Origin: Ignisphaera sp.
GTDB lineage: Archaea; Thermoproteota; Thermoprotei_A; Sulfolobales; Ignisphaeraceae
Assembly (NCBI GenBank): GCA_038831005.1
Contig: JAWBKZ010000002.1
Location: 124,001 to 188,000 of the forward strand
Direction of reading: 5' to 3'
Length of the DNA: 64,000 nt
Part shown: in pieces, positions 59,328 to 64,000 of the stretch
Position numbering within the stretch: the stretch's first letter is position 1
Layout: every line of letters begins with the position of its first letter
Notes under the pieces: model-generated
What the model was told of the DNA's origin: nothing
Seen by the model: the letters and a program-made list of their open reading frames with translations, nothing else
Databases searched by the model: none
Translations under genes and position numbers: made by a program

Positions 59328-60485
59328 TTATTGAAGATAGTGTTTGATAAAGTATATTAGTGATAGAAATGATGAGACAGGATAAAGTATGCACAATACT
59401 TGTGGCCCTAAGAAATCGTATAGAGCGCCACCAATAATATTCCCTATAGCCCAAGCCGTGCCCCACACAAATCCAAGCCAACCAAACCCTAATGCTCTCT
59501 CATTTACTGATGACGCTATATCAGCTACAGCTGCTCTCAAGACAGATTCATAACTACAGAGAACTATACCATATAGAGCTGAGGCTATAACTAACAATAT
59601 TATGTTTCTAGATATGAGAATTAGTGGTGCTATGAACATTGAGGCCAAGGGTATCAATACGAGTATAGATACACCGTATCTATCGTATGCTATACCTAGA
59701 GGTAGTGCAACAAGAGCGTCAACGATCATCGCTATTGCGTAGAGAGCAGGTATATAGCCTTCGGGTACAACATGTGTGTACTTCAGATGGTATGAAGCTA
59801 TGCCCCAGTGAATTAATCCGAAGCTTAATAGTGCTGTAAAAATCATATATGTTTTGAGGGATCTATTGTTAGCTATATCGAGAGATCTGATTGAACCGTT
59901 TTTCGCAAAACCTATATTTGGGTATAGAAAGGAAGAAATAGTAATCAGAATTACAGCTATTAGAGCAATAGGTAGAAGAGATACATATGCATAGGAGTAT
60001 CCTTTTCCATAGGTTAATGCATAACTAACCATAAGGGGTCCAAGAAGAGCTCCCACTTGATCTAGAAGTTCATGGATACCAAATCCCTTTCCTCTACCTA
60101 TTGCTTTATCTGTTATATCAGCTATTAGTACATCTCTTGCGGGAGATCTAAGACCTTTACCAATCCTCTCTATAAGGTAGAGTAGTAATGCTATGTACCA
60201 GTTACTAACGAAAGCTAAGAAAGGTATGGCTACAACTAGTGCATAACCAAGAATTATTATAGACCACAAAAGCTTACTACTTCTTCTCATAGATACGACA
60301 AGACTTGCGGGAAGTCTGAGAGCGTAGCCTAGGAATTCGCCTAGGGCAAGAAGACCTGCAGCTATAGCGGGTGCTCTGAGATGCTCGAGAAATTGTCCAG
60401 AGATAGACCTACCACCCTCATAAGCTACATCTGCTGTTAGAGAAACTAAGGATAAGAGTATAAACACTATAATCAATCTATCCAT
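59328..60485 (-). CDS. MFS transporter
   Basis: This 385-aa protein has about 12 TM helices. The family loop between TM2 and TM3 is GYALRLPASLVVSMRRSSKL, and LIERIGKGLRSPARDVLIAD (about 103-122) is characteristic of a prokaryotic MFS subgroup. The substrate cannot be predicted. Its 3' end faces ecfT with a 9-nt gap. Confidence 0.85.
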   Translation of the reverse strand: MDRLIIVFILLSLVSLTADVAYEGGRSISGQFLEHLRAPAIAAGLLALGEFLGYALRLPASLVVSMRRSSKLLWSIIILGYALVVAIPFLAFVSNWYIALLLYLIERIGKGLRSPARDVLIADITDKAIGRGKGFGIHELLDQVGALLGPLMVSYALTYGKGYSYAYVSLLPIALIAVILITISSFLYPNIGFAKNGSIRSLDIANNRSLKTYMIFTALLSFGLIHWGIASYHLKYTHVVPEGYIPALYAIAMIVDALVALPLGIAYDRYGVSILVLIPLASMFIAPLILISRNIILLVIASALYGIVLCSYESVLRAAVADIASSVNERALGFGWLGFVWGTAWAIGNIIGGALYDFLGPQVLCILYPVSSFLSLIYFIKHYLQ

Positions 60486-60606
60486 TTTAAACCCATATCA
60501 TGTATTACTGTTTCTATTTCCAGAATATTGAGTCTGTCACATATTTAAGCCTTTATAGTAAGGTGAGTAATCAGTGAGTAGTATCCTAAGATAGGTGTTT
60601 CCGTAG

Positions 60607-61602
60607 TTGGTATCTGTTAGATGTCGATATTGTGATAGACCAGCTGTCACAATAGTTAGATATGCGAAACTCAACCTATGTACTGAGCATTTTAGTGAAT
60701 TCATTGAATCGAGAGTCGAAGAGACTGTTAAGAGGCACAGAATGATTAAGAAAGGAGATAGGGTTGTTCTAGCTGTTTCAGGTGGAAAAGATAGTGTTGG
60801 TTTGATGTATATCATGAATTCATTGTCAAAGAGAATAGGGTTTAGCTATACGGTACTGCATATAGATCTAGGTATATATGAATATTCTAGAAGATCGAGA
60901 GAAGTTGTAGAAAAGCATTGTAGAGAGCTCGATATAGATTGCATAGTCATAGATCTAGGTATAGATCTTGGATTCACGTTGCCTCAATTTGTATCGAAGC
61001 TTAGAACAAAGAGAGTGTGCTCGTTGTGTGGTATAGTCAAGAGATACATTATGAACGCTGTAGCTCTAGAAACTAAGGCAGATTCTATAGCAACAGCACA
61101 TCATGCTGATGATATTTTGGTGTACCTGTTTAAGAACTTTATTTTACAGGACTACAATCTCCTTAAGAAACTTGTTCCTGTAAGTGTTGGTGTTGAAGAA
61201 ACTGTTGCTACAAAGATAAGACCTATGTACGAGATATACGAGAGAGATATAGCATTATATACTATATTGAAAGGTTTAGAGTTTGTAGATCTTGAATGTC
61301 CATTTAAGAACTTAAAAGGGTTTGAGGAATCTATAAAGAAGTTTATAGATGAGATCGAGAATAGGGCACCAGGTACAAAGATATCTATGCTTAGGAAGTA
61401 TGCAAAAACATTTTCACTAGATCGTCAGGAAAAGCCTATAGATTTAGGTAGATGCTCTATCTGTGGATTAATTTCTCAGAAAGATGTATGTACCTTCTGT
61501 AAATTAACAGAAAAAGCTTTTAGACAAGCAAAAGGATCCTTAGTTAAAGAAATAACTAGATCTAGATGTACTACATATTGTGTGAAACCTCATTTGAATT
61601 GA
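60607..61602 (+). CDS. TtuA/Ncs6-family tRNA thiolation protein
   Basis: This PP-loop ATPase thiolates tRNA uridine (position 54 or 34). Zinc finger 1 is C6-RY-C9 ... C24-TEH27; the PP-loop is AVSGGKDSVGL (about 57-67). A catalytic-type CSLCGIVKR (about 138-146), TAHHADD, and a C-terminal zinc finger CSICG...CTFC follow. It has 331 aa. The start is TTG 60607. It is followed 15 nt later by deoC. Together with QueT and the sRNAs this area is rich in RNA-modification functions. Confidence 0.9.
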   Translation: MVSVRCRYCDRPAVTIVRYAKLNLCTEHFSEFIESRVEETVKRHRMIKKGDRVVLAVSGGKDSVGLMYIMNSLSKRIGFSYTVLHIDLGIYEYSRRSREVVEKHCRELDIDCIVIDLGIDLGFTLPQFVSKLRTKRVCSLCGIVKRYIMNAVALETKADSIATAHHADDILVYLFKNFILQDYNLLKKLVPVSVGVEETVATKIRPMYEIYERDIALYTILKGLEFVDLECPFKNLKGFEESIKKFIDEIENRAPGTKISMLRKYAKTFSLDRQEKPIDLGRCSICGLISQKDVCTFCKLTEKAFRQAKGSLVKEITRSRCTTYCVKPHLN

Positions 61603-61617
61603 TATGGGGTAGAGGTA

Positions 61618-62328
61618 ATGTATATAGAATCGTTTGTAAATAGGTTAAGTGTTGAAGACATGGCAAAGTTTATCGACAATACTTTGCTTAAACCTGAAGC
61701 AACGTTAGAAGAAATTGTAAAGAGTATTGAAGAAACGAGAAACTATGGATTCAATTGCATCGTTCTTTCACCCTATCACGCTCTTCAAGTTCTGTCTAAT
61801 GGGTTGTCAAGAGATGTCGATATATGTAGTGTTGTTGGGTTTCCAATGGGCTTTACATCAACAAAAACTAAGGTTATGGAGGCAGAAGAGCTACTCTCTC
61901 GTGGTGTTAAAGAAATAGATATGGTTATGAATATCCAGGCATTCAAAAGTAGCAGATATGATGAAGTGTTGAAAGATATGGTAGCTGTTGTCGATGTAGC
62001 TAAAAGGTATGGAGCTATAGCCAAAGTCATTATAGAATCTCCTATACTAAGTTACACAGAGAAGATGAAGGCTGTTGAACTAGTTATTGAATCTGGAGCT
62101 CATTTCGTGAAAACATCAACAGGAATATTATCAAAGACTAATCTACATGACGTATACACAATAGTTAAATTGGCTAGGGGTAGGATCAAGGTAAAAGCTT
62201 CTGGAGGGTTCAGAAACGCTGTTGATGTACTTATGGCTCTAGCTATAGGTGCTAATAGAATTGGTACTTCATCAGCTGTACAGATAATTGAAGAGTTCAA
62301 GGTACTAAAAGAGACTAGGGCAATATAG
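61618..62328 (+). CDS. deoC: Deoxyribose-phosphate aldolase
   Basis: This class I aldolase cleaves 2-deoxyribose-5-phosphate to glyceraldehyde-3-phosphate and acetaldehyde. It begins with MAKFIDNTLLKPEAT, has KEIDMVMNIQAF (catalytic Asp), the Schiff-base Lys in HFVKTSTGI (about 161-169) and IKVKASGGFRNAVDVL (second Lys). It has 236 aa. It is transcribed with the TtuA-like gene; a nucleoside salvage or degradation role is expected. Confidence 0.95.
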   Translation: MYIESFVNRLSVEDMAKFIDNTLLKPEATLEEIVKSIEETRNYGFNCIVLSPYHALQVLSNGLSRDVDICSVVGFPMGFTSTKTKVMEAEELLSRGVKEIDMVMNIQAFKSSRYDEVLKDMVAVVDVAKRYGAIAKVIIESPILSYTEKMKAVELVIESGAHFVKTSTGILSKTNLHDVYTIVKLARGRIKVKASGGFRNAVDVLMALAIGANRIGTSSAVQIIEEFKVLKETRAI

Positions 62329-62373
62329 CTATAGACGTAAAATTTATCTGCCAGAAAAGTTACGATATGTATG

Positions 62374-62415
62374 GCTTTACAACTGAGCCGAAAGACGGCT
62401 CTGGATGAGTAAAGC
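62374..62415 (+). ncRNA. Structured RNA or hairpin candidate after deoC
   Basis: A two-step hairpin is seen: GCTTTAC (62374-62380) pairs with GTAAAGC (62409-62415), an asymmetric internal loop aact/tggatga follows, then GAGCCG (62385-62390) pairs with CGGCTC (62396-62401) around aaaga. A further short helix CGTAA/TTACG (62336-62340 with 62360-62364) lies just upstream. There is no ACA box or C/D box arrangement. It may be a 3' processing structure of the deoC mRNA or a small RNA. Confidence 0.35.
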
Positions 62416-62819
62416 AGGGACGTATTCACCGCTACATTCATTACTTCACAATAAATGTTTTCCTTAATCAAGAGAATAGATTCATGTCTAGTACGAATTC
62501 AGGAATAACATGATAGGATAAAAGTTATAATGATGGAGATGCAAAGGTATGTATATTGTTGAAGACTAGGGAATTTGTCTAACAATATGGATAGAATTAT
62601 TAAGAGATGATCCTAGGAAGAATGAGAAAACATCTTTAGCGATTATGAGTTTATTTTTGAATAATTAATTAAATGTTTACTATATGTAGCTACATCAAGA
62701 GATAACGAGAGTAGGTGAAAATCCTCACCCATATGTGATCTTTAACATTCAGTATAATGAGAGAAAAATACATATACCTCAGCTATCACTATATCTTCTG
62801 CTCGTAAGGCTCGAGATTT
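62416..62819. other. Intergenic region
   Basis: No gene is visible in about 400 nt. ATGATGG near 62531 lacks a CTGA at guide distance. TATA-like sequences occur before the 62820 gene. No repeats were noticed. Confidence 0.4.
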
Positions 62820-63137
62820 ATGTCAGATAATATCGGTAGATATGATGATTTTCTTCCAGAAGATTTGGTTAAGGAGGTTAAAGAGTATGAAGAGAGATTT
62901 AGTAAGAAGTCTAGAGGTAAAGGTAGAGCTAGATTTCCAAGTAATGAAGATATAGTTGATGCTATAATCAATGTTACAGGTAGCATCCTAACTAGATACA
63001 ACATAAATGATCTCTATATAAACGTTATAGACTATCTAAAGAGTCAAGGATTTGATACTTCTGCTCTTACTGAATCTAGAGTTGAAAGACTCGTAAGCTC
63101 ATTGCTCAAAAAAGGAGTGTTGTCTAAGAAACTATAG
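62820..63137 (+). CDS. Small uncharacterised crenarchaeal protein
   Basis: This 105-aa protein has an acidic N-terminal part, a basic patch SKKSRGKGRARFP (about 28-40) and a C-terminal helix-turn-helix-like region (IYLKSQ-type segment ...DTSALTESRVERLVSSLLKKGVLSKKL, in pieces). This could be a small DNA- or RNA-binding protein. No family recognised. ATG 62820 has no strong Shine-Dalgarno element. Confidence 0.55.
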   Translation: MSDNIGRYDDFLPEDLVKEVKEYEERFSKKSRGKGRARFPSNEDIVDAIINVTGSILTRYNINDLYINVIDYLKSQGFDTSALTESRVERLVSSLLKKGVLSKKL

Positions 63138-63177
63138 AGATATTTTATTCAATACAAAGCTGATACATTAGCTAAAG

Positions 63178-64000
63178 CTAGTTGATGTATTGTGGCATGG
63201 TTTGTGCTACTAGATGTATTGTGTATAAAAGTTTTGATTTAGCTTCAAGATATCTTTTGATATATGATGCAATATTTTGAGGAATATTCTTTATATTTTC
63301 ACCTCTTTCTTTAATGAAATCCATATAGATCTTCTGAAGCTTAGCTACATCTATACTCTCTAGGTCTATCTCCATACCCTCGATCACCAGCTCTGAAGCT
63401 ACTGTAGTAAGTGATACGGGATTGATCCCTATCTTCAGTAATTCTTCTCTTAAGCTATATCCATAATCATTAATAGTTCTAGCCAATCTCTTTAGACCTA
63501 TAGCTTCAAGTTCTTTAACTGCTACATCTTTATCATAGACTATTAGCTTCATATCGTTATACATAACTAGATCCTCAACTTCTACCTCAAAATCTCTAAG
63601 AGATTTGGGAGGTGGTGTGAAAGGATACATTACGTAGAGATCTACAACAGTTTTAGTGGATTCTCCATCATATACACTAAGACCTACTATAGCTCTACGT
63701 ATAGCTTCATCTTCATCGATTATCTGACCAATACCGTCGAGAGTAACGATCTTGAGAGCTCTACTAGGCTTAGGTATGATTATCTTTTTGTTCCTGAATA
63801 TAGCTGCAACTCTTTCCCTTAGCAGTATATAGTCTATAATCCTGATAGCTATATCCCTAACGGTATTAAGATCTATACCTATGGATAGAAGATCAGCATA
63901 AGCTATATCATCTAACTGTAACAACAGGATCAGATCTATATCCTCTGGACTATATGTCTCTATATCTTTTCGAATTCTGCTCCAATCTAGGCTATCTATA
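63178..64000 (-). CDS. Uncharacterised protein, 5' end outside window
   Basis: The frame is open from its stop at 63178 to the right edge (first in-window TTG at 63924, but the upstream codons still read as protein: SLDWSRIRKDIETYSPED). So the gene is cut and at least 274 aa long. The visible part is acidic, alpha/beta, without Cys motifs or TM segments. No family recognised. It is convergent with the small gene at 62820, 40 nt away. Confidence 0.6.
   Translation of the reverse strand, partial: IDSLDWSRIRKDIETYSPEDIDLILLLQLDDIAYADLLSIGIDLNTVRDIAIRIIDYILLRERVAAIFRNKKIIIPKPSRALKIVTLDGIGQIIDEDEAIRRAIVGLSVYDGESTKTVVDLYVMYPFTPPPKSLRDFEVEVEDLVMYNDMKLIVYDKDVAVKELEAIGLKRLARTINDYGYSLREELLKIGINPVSLTTVASELVIEGMEIDLESIDVAKLQKIYMDFIKERGENIKNIPQNIASYIKRYLEAKSKLLYTIHLVAQTMPQYIN

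Noticed and set aside
62100-62471. 123-codon frame on the minus strand
   Set aside because: It mostly mirrors deoC; the remainder covers the structured hairpin, so it is a shadow frame.
62525-62575. ATGATGG as a C box near 62531
   Set aside because: No D or D' box at guide distance.

Overview
The window is chromosomal DNA of a hyperthermophilic crenarchaeon (Thermoproteota). The gene set resembles Desulfurococcales/Ignisphaera-type organisms, but I cannot name a species from sequence alone. The evidence is a low-GC archaeal information-processing set (TFB, Gar1, SRP19, S8e, L37e, LSm, aCPSF1/FttA, proteasome beta), sn-glycerol-1-phosphate dehydrogenase for archaeal lipids, HerA/NurA, two tRNA genes with introns at position 37/38, C/D and H/ACA guide RNAs, TATA boxes, and GTG/TTG starts. 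Genes are tightly packed, often overlap by 4-8 nt, and alternate strands in short operons. No rRNA, CRISPR array, insertion sequence or prophage is visible.

Layout. 0-3.7 kb: a coiled-coil protein cut by the window edge, an S8e-SRP19-Gar1-TFB block on the minus strand, a C/D guide RNA, and a TFB-like zinc-ribbon protein. 4-10.3 kb: scattered metabolism (single-domain ChrA, DUF362, RpiB-like isomerase, IMPase, HAD phosphatase, translin, aldo/keto reductase). 10.3-12.5 kb: a pilus/secretion ATPase with one type IV pilin-like protein. 12.9-22.1 kb: a purine operon purC-S-Q-L-F-F2-D-T, in which the second PurF lacks the glutaminase cysteine; it is followed by a perfect 20-bp inverted repeat. 22.3-31.5 kb: lipid, proteasome/termination factor, cofactor (FAD, NAD), RtcA, and LSm/L37e genes. 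31.5-32.2 kb: an RNA-gene cluster (initiator tRNA-Met, an H/ACA guide RNA, tRNA-His).

32.9-36.7 kb holds what I consider the most interesting system: a small secreted fibre subunit, a dedicated SEC11/SipW-type signal peptidase and a large membrane-anchored surface protein. The subunit and the large protein share a YYPL-type segment right after their hydrophobic export segment, and the large protein repeats it at its extreme C-terminus. This suggests a TasA/bundling-pilus-like donor-strand fibre with a self-capping anchor or tip.

37.3-49.4 kb: an HD phosphohydrolase, a NurA-HerA pair, and an arylpyruvate/arylacetate module (paaK, iorA, iorB, plus a second paaK in opposite orientation). The two paaK genes share three blocks of 105, 77 and 278 nt that are identical base for base, a sign of gene conversion. 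A KaiC-like ATPase follows.

49.6-64 kb: an ABC-2 exporter, a JAMM peptidase, MgtE, a SplB-like radical SAM protein, a ferritin-like/VIT1 fusion, a C/D guide RNA, a QueT-ECF transporter for a queuosine/archaeosine precursor, an MFS transporter, a TtuA-type tRNA thiolase, DeoC, and two uncharacterised proteins, the last cut by the right edge. Four C/D box sRNAs and one H/ACA sRNA, all outside annotated genes, are supported by box spacing read directly from the sequence.
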